Assembly: GCA_017544125.1 (NCBI GenBank)
Contig: JAFYET010000233.1
Location: forward strand, 1-5,224
Source of the DNA: Ruminococcus sp.
GTDB taxonomy: Bacteria; Bacillota; Clostridia; Oscillospirales; Ruminococcaceae
Direction of reading: 5' to 3'
Length of the DNA stretch: 5,224 bases
The notes under the pieces are model-generated. The model was not told the DNA's origin. It searched no databases and saw only the letters and a program-made list of their open reading frames with translations. The translations under genes and the position numbers were made by a program. Below, in pieces: positions 1-5,222 of the stretch; position 1 is the first letter of the stretch; each line of letters begins with the position of its first letter.

Positions 1-220
1 GGCGCAGCCGCTGAGACCGTTTTGCGGCTGCCGCCGATAGGCGGCAAGAGCCGAGCGAAGCGAGGCGATACCGCCTCCCCCCAAGGGGAGGTGCCTGCGA
101 AGCAGGCGGAGGGGATAGCACCCGAGCGCTGTTCGCCAAAGCCAAACTCTCTCGTTTTCCAAACGTGCAGTGTGGGGGCTTTCCGCTCGCCCCCACGCCC
201 CTTCGGACGCACGCCCTCGC
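1..220. repeat. GC-rich hairpin-dense intergenic repeat segment
   Basis: This stretch is much richer in G and C than the flanking AT-rich DNA and is packed with inverted repeats. They are 4-11/24-31 (8 bp, perfect), 30-35/40-45 (6 bp around GATA), 74-80/85-91 (7 bp around CCAA), 93-98/102-107 (6 bp around GAA) and 172-179/189-196 (8 bp, 9-nt loop). Arm 71-76 can instead pair with 104-109, so the core can refold. Frames stay open on both strands, as expected from GC-rich DNA, but their translations are Pro/Gly/Arg-rich and unlike any family I know. I read it as a non-coding dispersed repeat, possibly MITE-like, near the end of the murA unit. No second copy lies in the window, so repetitiveness rests on recollection of similar sequences in gut Clostridia. 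The left end may be cut by the window. Confidence 0.5.
71..114. repeat. Core double-hairpin motif of the GC-rich element
   Basis: Two hairpins lie back to back: CCTCCCC (74-80) with GGGGAGG (85-91), then GCCTGC (93-98) with GCAGGC (102-107). The motif ends in GGAGGGG (108-114). CCGCCT (71-76) is also complementary to AGGCGG (104-109), giving a mutually exclusive long-range stem. C-rich/G-rich double hairpins with a CGAAG-type apical loop are, from memory, widespread between genes in Ruminococcus-like genomes. That is unverified here, and the function is unknown. Confidence 0.5.
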
Positions 221-262
221 AAACACAATTACCTCGATAACTTCCAATTTATCACACACCAA

Positions 263-291
263 ATTATATCACACAATCCCCCACAAGTCAA
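263..291 (-). promoter_or_regulatory. Strong minus-strand promoter pointing into the GC-rich element
   Basis: Read on the minus strand, the -35 is TTGACT (291-286, 5 of 6 consensus bases), the spacer is exactly 17 bp and the -10 is TATAAT (268-263, 6 of 6). A TG dinucleotide one base before the -10 makes it an extended -10. Transcription would start near 256. The promoter begins just beyond the murA terminator, so it forms a separate unit reading leftward into the hairpin-rich segment. A possible GAGGT ribosome site (235-231) precedes a GTG at 226 by 4 nt. That frame stays open to the window edge, but its product is low-complexity and resembles nothing I recognise. Confidence 0.6.
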
Positions 292-292
292 C

Positions 293-323
293 AAAAAACT
301 CTCCGCTAAAAAGCGAAGAGTTT
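293..323 (-). terminator. Intrinsic terminator of murA
   Basis: On the minus strand this lies 13 bases past the murA stop codon. The arms 323-312 and 307-296 form a 12-bp stem around a 4-nt U loop. The one plus-strand mismatch (303/316) becomes a G-U wobble in the minus-strand RNA, which supports the minus orientation. A U run corresponding to 298-293 closes the stem and continues past it. This is a standard rho-independent terminator. Confidence 0.85.
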
Positions 324-336
324 ATTAACATTATTA

Positions 337-1623
337 TCAGCTGCTCATTTTGGCTGTTGCCTTGTCCTCGGTGAACACACGCCTGATATCAGCGCCTAAG
401 CCACGGAGCTTTTCGTCTATGTTCTCATAGCCACGCTCGATATAGAAGATATTGTCTATCTCGGTAGTACCCTCGGCTGCAAGACCTGCAATTACCATTG
501 CAGCGCCTGCACGCAGGTCAGTAGCGATAACGGGGGCACCCTTAAGGCTGCCAACGCCCTGTATAACTGCCACCTTACCGTCAACGGAGATGTCTGCGCC
601 CATCTTTCTGAGCTCGCCCACATATCTGAAACGGTTATCGAAAATATCGTCAGTAACAATGCTCGTACCCTCTGCAAGTGTGAGCAGGGTCGAGAACTGG
701 GGCTGCATATCTGTCGGGAAGCCGGGGTGAGGCTGAGTTTTGAGCGAGGTCTTTACCATAGGACCTTCAACGCTTACTCTCACGCTCTCATCAAATTCCT
801 CCACCGTAACGCCGACCTTTCTCAGCTTTGCGGTTATTGACTCCAAGTGCTTGGGTATAACGTTTGTAATAAGTACATTGCCCCTTGTAGCGGCAGCTGC
901 CACCATATATGTGCCTGCCTCTATCTGATCGGGAATAGTTGCATAGGTAACGCCGTGAAGGTGATCAACGCCCCTTATCTTGATAACATCAGTACCTGCG
1001 CCCCTGATATCAGCGCCCATGGAATTGAGGAAGTTAGCAAGATCGACTATGTGCGGCTCCTTAGCGCAGTTTTCTATAATAGTAAGACCCTCAGCCTTAA
1101 CTGCGGCGAAGATAGCGTTTATAGTCGCACCCACGGTGATAAAATCAAAGTAAATCTGCGAGCCTATGAGCCTGTCAGCTGTTACGTGATTTGCGCCGTT
1201 TATTATCTCATCCTTAGCGCCCAGCGAGCGGAAAGCCTTTAAGTGCTGGTCGATGGGTCTGTCACCAAGGTCACAGCCGCCCGGCATAGGAACATATGCC
1301 TCATGGAACCTGCCAAGCAGGGTACCGAGGAAATAGCTCGAAGCCCTCATTGTTATCGCAAGCTCATAGGGAACTACGGGCTCACGGATATTTCTTGTAT
1401 CAAAGCGTATAGTATTCCTGTTAATGATCTTTACATCTGCGCCCATTTCCTTAAGGATCTTGACGCACTTGGTTATATCGCTTATCTCAGGAACGTTTTC
1501 AAGAACGCAGGGCTCATCGCAAAGTATTGTTGCTGCAACGAGTGCAACTGCCGCATTCTTGGCACCGCTTATAGAGACTTCACCCTCCAGCGGCTTACCG
1601 CCCCTTATTATAAATTTTTCCAC
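337..1623 (-). CDS. murA: UDP-N-acetylglucosamine 1-carboxyvinyltransferase (MurA)
   Basis: This cytoplasmic enzyme transfers the enolpyruvyl group of phosphoenolpyruvate to UDP-GlcNAc, the first committed step of peptidoglycan synthesis. With the GTG start at 1623 the product is 428 residues, normal for the EPSP-synthase-like family. Numbering then matches E. coli MurA at key sites: Lys22-Asn23 in SGAKNAAVA, Asp305 in GFPTDMQ, Arg371 in TDLRAGAA and Arg397 in IERGYE. The catalytic loop PGGCDLGDRP carries Cys117 (E. coli Cys115) and Arg122 (Arg120). Having Cys rather than Asp there predicts fosfomycin sensitivity. An ATG at 1662 would add 13 residues not typical of the family; it lacks a Shine-Dalgarno and lies only about 13 nt from the predicted transcription start. 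AAGGGG at 1640-1635 sits 11 nt before the GTG. The gene is monocistronic between its own promoter and terminator. Many Firmicutes carry two MurA paralogues; which one this is cannot be decided here. Confidence 0.96.
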   Translation of the reverse strand: MEKFIIRGGKPLEGEVSISGAKNAAVALVAATILCDEPCVLENVPEISDITKCVKILKEMGADVKIINRNTIRFDTRNIREPVVPYELAITMRASSYFLGTLLGRFHEAYVPMPGGCDLGDRPIDQHLKAFRSLGAKDEIINGANHVTADRLIGSQIYFDFITVGATINAIFAAVKAEGLTIIENCAKEPHIVDLANFLNSMGADIRGAGTDVIKIRGVDHLHGVTYATIPDQIEAGTYMVAAAATRGNVLITNVIPKHLESITAKLRKVGVTVEEFDESVRVSVEGPMVKTSLKTQPHPGFPTDMQPQFSTLLTLAEGTSIVTDDIFDNRFRYVGELRKMGADISVDGKVAVIQGVGSLKGAPVIATDLRAGAAMVIAGLAAEGTTEIDNIFYIERGYENIDEKLRGLGADIRRVFTEDKATAKMSS

Positions 1624-1634
1624 TTGATCCACAA

Positions 1635-1640
1635 CCCCTT
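1635..1640 (-). promoter_or_regulatory. Ribosome binding site deciding the murA start
   Basis: Read on the minus strand this is AAGGGG, 11 nt before the GTG at 1623. The spacing is slightly long, but it is the only purine-rich Shine-Dalgarno-like sequence near either candidate start. No comparable sequence precedes the ATG at 1662. Together with residue numbering that matches E. coli MurA, it favours the GTG. Confidence 0.5.
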
Positions 1641-1681
1641 GATCTACGGAAATCGTTAACATTGTAACACTGTTTTCCGTT

Positions 1682-1710
1682 ATTATACCACAGCTGCGCT
1701 TGATTTAAAA
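1682..1710 (-). promoter_or_regulatory. murA promoter (extended -10 type)
   Basis: On the minus strand the -10 is a perfect TATAAT (1687-1682) preceded by TGG, an extended -10 element. The -35 region at 17-bp spacing (1710-1705, TTTTAA) is poor, as is common when the TG extension is present. Transcription would begin around 1676-1673, leaving a leader of about 50 nt to the GTG start at 1623. Confidence 0.7.
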
Positions 1711-1833
1711 GCTTTCACGGATAAATTCTGCTAATTACCTAAAAATTTCCACCTTGCAGAAGAATTTAAGTATAAAATTCCCCCGCCGAGTTTGCAGAAT
1801 TAACACATTTTTTTGAATTTCTCACTAACGGCC

Positions 1834-1908
1834 CCTGCATTTGTCTGACAAACGGCGGGCATAAACCCGGACGACCCGCCTGCATACAGCCTGTGGATTT
1901 GGTGCAGG
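1834..1908. other. GC-rich inverted-repeat cluster between the two genes
   Basis: Several complementary segments lie in otherwise AT-rich DNA. CCTGCA occurs at both 1834-1839 and 1879-1884, and each can pair with TGCAGG at 1903-1908. GGCGGG (1854-1859) pairs with CCCGCC (1875-1880), or its CGGG pairs with CCCG at 1866-1869. A 13-bp palindrome, TTTGTC-T-GACAAA, spans 1840-1852 and is operator-like. No T run follows on either strand, so it is not a simple terminator. It could be a structured RNA with alternative folds, an operator region or a decayed repeat. The strand is unknown. Confidence 0.35.
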
Positions 1909-1927
1909 ATATATAATAACAAAATAA

Positions 1928-1963
1928 TATGTAAAATTTAGTACACTAATATTTTACCACATA
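1928..1963. other. AT-rich interrupted palindrome
   Basis: GTAAAAT (1931-1937) is complementary to ATTTTAC (1951-1957). Inside it, skipping one bulged T, TTAG (1938-1941) pairs with CTAA (1946-1949). TATG (1928-1931) and CATA (1960-1963) give weak outer complementarity. The centre TTAGT-AC-ACTAA is itself a 12-bp palindrome, a typical size and symmetry for a dimeric repressor operator. There is no adjacent T run, so a terminator is unlikely. The regulator is unknown. Confidence 0.35.
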
Positions 1964-2069
1964 CTTCAGAAAAAATCAATAGGAAATTCTCGAAAAATCG
2001 CCTTTTTTCAGAGTTTTTTTCACGTTTATTACGGAAGAAAAACAGACAGTTTACAGAATAAAATCGTTT

Positions 2070-2107
2070 TGTAACCGAATAAAGCGCCATCTGTAACCTT
2101 TTGTAAT
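2070..2107 (+). promoter_or_regulatory. Phased TGTAA direct repeats, PhoP/WalR-like
   Basis: TGTAAC occurs at 2070-2075 and 2092-2097, and TGTAAT at 2102-2107. The start-to-start distances are 22 and 10 bp, close to whole helical turns; a fourth TGTAA at 2145-2149 abuts the -10 box. OmpR-family regulators such as WalR (TGTWAH-N5-TGTWAH) and, in reverse complement, PhoP bind direct repeats of this kind with an 11-bp period. The closest pair here is one base short of that period, so the match is suggestive only. The likely target is the rightward ATPase promoter, which lacks a recognisable -35. Confidence 0.3.
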
Positions 2108-2151
2108 ATTTGACTTGTCCAAAAAAATCCCCGAATTTTCAACTTGTAAAT

Positions 2152-2157
2152 TATAAT
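2152..2157 (+). promoter_or_regulatory. Probable -10 box of the ATPase promoter
   Basis: This is a perfect TATAAT, with no recognisable -35 at 16-18 bp upstream (the region reads roughly CCCCGA). Transcription from it would begin near 2164 and give a leader of about 170 nt. The surrounding ATTATAAT is palindromic, so a minus-strand TATAAT (2155-2150) is also present, 17 bp from a weak TTTCCA (2178-2173). The box could therefore work in either direction. A missing -35 often signals dependence on an activator. Confidence 0.45.
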
Positions 2158-2216
2158 ACTGTTTGTTAACCTTGGAAACTAATATTTTCTGTTTTTGACA
2201 AAATTCTTTTAGCTGC

Positions 2217-2235
2217 TGCGGGAATTATTCCTGCA
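2217..2235 (+). other. Leader hairpin upstream of the ATPase gene
   Basis: TGCGGGAA (2217-2224) pairs with TTCCTGCA (2228-2235) through 8 bp including one G-U wobble, around a TTA loop. It lies in the predicted 5' untranslated region, about 100 nt before the start codon. T6 at 2247-2252 follows 11 nt later, too far for a classical terminator. I see no hallmark of the manganese (yybP-ykoY) or magnesium (M-box) riboswitches here, though I cannot run a covariance model. Confidence 0.3.
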
Positions 2236-2321
2236 ATTACCAACACTTTTTTCGCCGCCGCTGCGCTAAGGGCTTGTTCTTTTTTGCAATTCTTTCTCAT
2301 ATCCTTTTAAAAACGGCATGA

Positions 2322-2327
2322 GAGGAG
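2322..2327 (+). promoter_or_regulatory. Shine-Dalgarno of the ATPase gene
   Basis: GAGGAG ends 7 nt before the ATG at 2335, near-ideal strength and spacing. It fixes the start over the internal Met7 codon. An ATG at 2318 opens only a four-codon frame (MRGE then stop) across this site, which I regard as chance. Confidence 0.9.
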
Positions 2328-2334
2328 AATAAAA

Positions 2335-4971
2335 ATGCTTGATATTCTGAAAATGGAGCTTGACCCTGCAAAAGAAAAGCAAAAGAGTGACATCTGGGGG
2401 CTGAGCGCCCACGAGGCGGCGCAGCGGCTGTTAAAAGACGGCGAGAACCGCCTTGACAGCCGAAAAAGAAACGGGGCGCTAAGGATATTTGCAAACCAGT
2501 TTCATGACATAATGGTGATGATACTGCTGTTTGCAATGGCGGTGACGGTGGCTATGGGGCAGATAAGCGATGCTGTGCCGATACTCGTTATAATAGTGAT
2601 AAACGCTTCACTCGGGTTCTTTCAGGAATACAGGTGCGAGAGAACGCTTGAAAAGTTAGAAGCCATGACCGCCCCCACCGCAAAGGTCTACAGAGACGGC
2701 AGACTTATGACCATTCCCTCACGGGAGGTGGTATGCGGCGACATTATAAGCATAACAGCAGGCGACATGATACCCTGCGACGGGTACATAATCAAATGCT
2801 CAGCCCTTGAATGCGATGAGAGCACGCTAAACGGCGAGAGCGCCCCCGCACGCAAGAGAGCAAGGGCAAACGAGGAGGAGTTTTCGGAGATAAACCTTGA
2901 CTATATGCTCTACATGGGCACCACCGCCGTCAAAGGCTCGGGGCTGATGCAGGCGTGCTTTACGGGCAAAGCCACGCAGATAGGCAGGATATCGCAGATG
3001 ATAAGCGAAAGCGGCGATGAGCCCACACCGCTTCAGAAAAAGCTGGGCGAGCTTGGGAAGATGCTTGCGATGATATGCGTGATAATATGCGTGCTGACTT
3101 TTATTGCGGGGATATTACGGGGCGAGGGGCTTGCCGATATGCTGATGACCTCTATCACCATTGCGGTTGCCGCCATACCCGAAGGGCTGCCTGCGGCGGT
3201 GACGATAGCGCTTTCGCTGTCGGTAAGGCGAATGCTCAAAAAGCAGGCGCTCGTTCACAGGCTGCACAGTGTTGAAACGCTGGGGTGTGCCGATGTGATA
3301 TGCACCGACAAAACAGGCACGCTGACACAGAACAAAATGACCGTGACGCAGATGTTCATCTACTCGGAAAAGCCCTGCGAATACGCCCTTGACGAGGGCG
3401 CATACAACACTCAGAAGCAGGGCAGCCAGCGGGCGGTGAAGCTATTCTGCGAGTGTGCGGCACTTTGCAATGATGCGGTGATATCCGCAAAAAGAGCCAC
3501 CCCCTCGGGGCGCAACAGGGGCAGAACGAGCATCATCTGCGAGGGCGAGCCCACAGAGGCAGCACTTGCGCTTATGGCGCAGGCAAACGGCATGACCGCA
3601 CAGCACACGGGGGCAAAGCGTATAGCCGAGCAGCCCTTTGACAGTGAGAGCAGGAAAATGCAGGTGACAGTAGAATACGATGACGGCAGGAGGGTGAGCT
3701 TTACAAAGGGTGCGCCCGATGCGGTGATAAAGGGCTGCCTGCTGCGGCTTGACGGGGGCGGGAGCTTTACGCTGAGTGCAGGCGAGAAAGAGCTTATAAA
3801 CCGGGTATGCGAGAGATATGCAGCAGACGGGCTGCGGGTGCTGGCGCTTAGCTGCGACCTCGGGCAGGGGGAGGTATTCTTAGGGCTTGCAGCACTCAAA
3901 GACCCCCTGCGTGAAGAAGCAAGGAGCGCTGTAATAAGCTGCCGCAGGGCGGGCATAAGAACCGTTATGATAACAGGCGACCACATACTCACAGCCAAAG
4001 CCATAGCCAAAGAGGCAGGGATATTACGTGAGGGCGACAAGGCGCTGACGGGGGCGGAGCTTGACAAGCTCACAGATGAGCAGCTGACAGATATCATCGG
4101 GCAGGTGAGCGTATATGCACGGGTAACGCCGGCCCACAAGCTGCGTATAGTAAAGGCGCTCAGGCAGCAGGGGCACATATGCGCCATGACGGGCGACGGC
4201 GTTAACGATGCCCCTGCAATAAAGGAAGCCGACATAGGCGTATCAATGGGGCTGACGGGAACAGACGTTACCAAGCAGGCGGCGGACGTGATACTGCTTG
4301 ATGACAACTTTGCCACACTCGAGGGAGCTGTGCGTGAGGGGCGTGCCATATACTCAAACATCAGGAAGTTCGTGCGGTTTCTGCTGGGGTGCAACATAGG
4401 CGAGGTACTGACCACCCTCGGGGCGATAGTCATAGGTATGCCCGCAATACTCACCCCATCGCAGATACTCTTGGTAAACCTGGTAACAGACGGGCTGCCT
4501 GCGGTGGCGCTGGGGCTTGAGCCGCCCGAAGCTGAGATAATGAACCGACCGCCCCGCAAAAACAGCGACAGCTTCTTTGAGGGCGGACTGCTCTTCTCGG
4601 TATTCATAAGGGGCATACTCATAGCCCTTTCGACCCTTGCAGGGTTCGGGGTGCTGTTACGGCTGGGTGCTCCCCTGCCCTGCGCACGGACGGGTGCGCT
4701 CATAACCCTTTCGGTAAGCCAGCTGATACACGTTTTTGAATGCAGAAGCGAGGATAAGCCCCTATACAAGGTCGGGCTTTGTGGCAACCCTGCACTCGTT
4801 TTATCGGTGGCGTTATCACTCGCAGCGCTGTTTGCAGCAGTTTACATACCTGTATTATCGGGCATTTTTTCATCGGTGAGCATGGCGGCGGGGCAGCTTA
4901 TGATATCGCTCGCATTTGCAGCAGCTGTACCTTTGGTTGTACAGCTATACAAGCTCACACGCCGCAGATAG
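2335..4971 (+). CDS. Calcium-type P-type cation-transporting ATPase (P2 family)
   Basis: This 878-residue membrane pump couples ATP hydrolysis to cation export, most likely Ca2+. The order is complete: N-terminal cation-ATPase segment (about 20-40), M1-M2 (56-99), actuator domain with NGES (166-169, the TGES position), M3-M4 (240-300) with PEGLP (282-286), then the P and N domains with DKTGTLT (phospho-acceptor Asp325), KGAP (458-461), MITGD (545-549) and TGDGVNDAP (619-627). M5-M10 follow (678-873). Ion ligands match SERCA: Glu283 (E309), Asn687 and Glu690 (N768, E771), Asn715, Thr718 and Asp719 (N796, T799, D800). Gln796 replaces SERCA Glu908 in M8, as in plasma-membrane and many bacterial pumps, hinting at one Ca2+ per cycle. 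The length is usual and no frameshift is seen. No subunit or regulator gene adjoins it. Mn2+ or another divalent cation remains possible. Confidence 0.93.
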   Translation: MLDILKMELDPAKEKQKSDIWGLSAHEAAQRLLKDGENRLDSRKRNGALRIFANQFHDIMVMILLFAMAVTVAMGQISDAVPILVIIVINASLGFFQEYRCERTLEKLEAMTAPTAKVYRDGRLMTIPSREVVCGDIISITAGDMIPCDGYIIKCSALECDESTLNGESAPARKRARANEEEFSEINLDYMLYMGTTAVKGSGLMQACFTGKATQIGRISQMISESGDEPTPLQKKLGELGKMLAMICVIICVLTFIAGILRGEGLADMLMTSITIAVAAIPEGLPAAVTIALSLSVRRMLKKQALVHRLHSVETLGCADVICTDKTGTLTQNKMTVTQMFIYSEKPCEYALDEGAYNTQKQGSQRAVKLFCECAALCNDAVISAKRATPSGRNRGRTSIICEGEPTEAALALMAQANGMTAQHTGAKRIAEQPFDSESRKMQVTVEYDDGRRVSFTKGAPDAVIKGCLLRLDGGGSFTLSAGEKELINRVCERYAADGLRVLALSCDLGQGEVFLGLAALKDPLREEARSAVISCRRAGIRTVMITGDHILTAKAIAKEAGILREGDKALTGAELDKLTDEQLTDIIGQVSVYARVTPAHKLRIVKALRQQGHICAMTGDGVNDAPAIKEADIGVSMGLTGTDVTKQAADVILLDDNFATLEGAVREGRAIYSNIRKFVRFLLGCNIGEVLTTLGAIVIGMPAILTPSQILLVNLVTDGLPAVALGLEPPEAEIMNRPPRKNSDSFFEGGLLFSVFIRGILIALSTLAGFGVLLRLGAPLPCARTGALITLSVSQLIHVFECRSEDKPLYKVGLCGNPALVLSVALSLAALFAAVYIPVLSGIFSSVSMAAGQLMISLAFAAAVPLVVQLYKLTRRR

Positions 4972-5017
4972 GGCTGTAACCTTATTACAACGGGGTTAAA
5001 ATATCTTTACAGTTTTT
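4972..5017 (+). terminator. Weak terminator candidate after the ATPase gene
   Basis: Directly after the stop codon, CTGTAA (4974-4979) pairs with TTACAG (5007-5012), extendable by two G-U pairs, and is followed at once by five T residues (5013-5017). The enclosed loop is long (27 nt), which weakens it. TAACC (4977-4981) can alternatively pair with GGTTA (4994-4998). It is the only terminator-like element before the next promoter. Confidence 0.4.
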
Positions 5018-5026
5018 ATAAATTTA

Positions 5027-5055
5027 TTGACATATCCTGCCGTTTGTGGTATCAT
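5027..5055 (+). promoter_or_regulatory. Consensus promoter downstream of the ATPase
   Basis: A perfect TTGACA (5027-5032), a 17-bp spacer and TATCAT (5050-5055, 5 of 6) preceded by TGG, an extended -10. It is one of the two best promoter matches in the window. Transcription should begin near 5062. No good start codon with a ribosome site follows before the terminator at 5157, which points to a non-coding or leader transcript. Confidence 0.7.
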
Positions 5056-5061
5056 TTTCGC

Positions 5062-5187
5062 AAAGGAAAGCAGACGTGCTCCTTTTGATATAAAGGCTGT
5101 AAAGAAAGAAATACATACAGCCGATTCCCCTGATGATTTATATGATGACGCAAAATTGCCGCTCGTAATGAGCGGCAGATTTTTTTG
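5062..5187 (+). ncRNA. Candidate small RNA or attenuated leader, about 125 nt
   Basis: The unit is bounded by a consensus promoter and an intrinsic terminator. Stem one is AAAGG (5062-5066) with CCTTT (5081-5085), a two-base bulge, then AGCA (5069-5072) with TGCT (5077-5080) around a GACG tetraloop. Stem two is a perfect 7 bp, GGCTGTA (5095-5101) with TACAGCC (5116-5122), whose 14-nt loop is unpaired and mostly A/G. A linker follows (5123-5156), then the terminator stem. I recognise no known RNA family. Another TTGACA at 5217 suggests the next gene has its own promoter, which favours a stand-alone RNA over a leader. Against this, a plus-strand frame is open from 5000 to the window end, with coding-like G enrichment at codon position one. 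Its only early start is a TTG at 5027, inside the -35 and without a ribosome site. Confidence 0.4.
5157..5186 (+). terminator. Intrinsic terminator of the right-end transcript
   Basis: TGCCGCTC (5157-5164) pairs perfectly with GAGCGGCA (5170-5177) around a GTAAT loop. Two bases later comes a run of seven T residues (5180-5186). This is a strong rho-independent terminator on the plus strand. It has no matching A run on the left that would make it efficient in the other direction. Confidence 0.8.
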
Positions 5188-5216
5188 CAAAACAGCTAAC
5201 TGTCCAAAAATTTGCA

Positions 5217-5222
5217 TTGACA
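5217..5222 (+). promoter_or_regulatory. Possible -35 box at the right edge
   Basis: A perfect TTGACA lies two bases before the window end, 30 bases past the terminator. The matching -10 would lie outside the window, so this is only a hint that another plus-strand transcription unit begins there. Confidence 0.3.

Noticed and set aside
1..226. Minus-strand GTG frame downstream of the left promoter, possible small protein
   Set aside because: A GAGGT sequence precedes it, but the product is Pro/Gly/Arg-rich translation of the repeat and has no stop in the window. GC-rich DNA stays open by chance, so I do not call it a gene.
22..240. Plus-strand open frame through the GC-rich repeat
   Set aside because: It is a translation of the hairpin repeat, has no promoter or ribosome site, and runs antisense to the promoter at 263-291.
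847..1659. Plus-strand open frames antisense to murA (847-1242 and 1243-1659)
   Set aside because: They are shadows of the conserved murA frame with no start signals or family resemblance.
2195..2200. Perfect TTGACA upstream of the ATPase
   Set aside because: No -10-like hexamer lies 15-19 bp downstream, where the sequence is GC-rich and forms a hairpin.
2164..2334. Metal riboswitch in the ATPase leader
   Set aside because: I looked for yybP-ykoY and M-box hallmarks and saw none. Only one clear hairpin is present. A covariance search would settle it.
3411..4787. Long minus-strand open frame (458 codons) inside the ATPase gene
   Set aside because: It is antisense to the strongly conserved P-type ATPase coding frame. 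Its Ser/Pro/Ala-rich translation shows no family motif, and it has no promoter or ribosome site.
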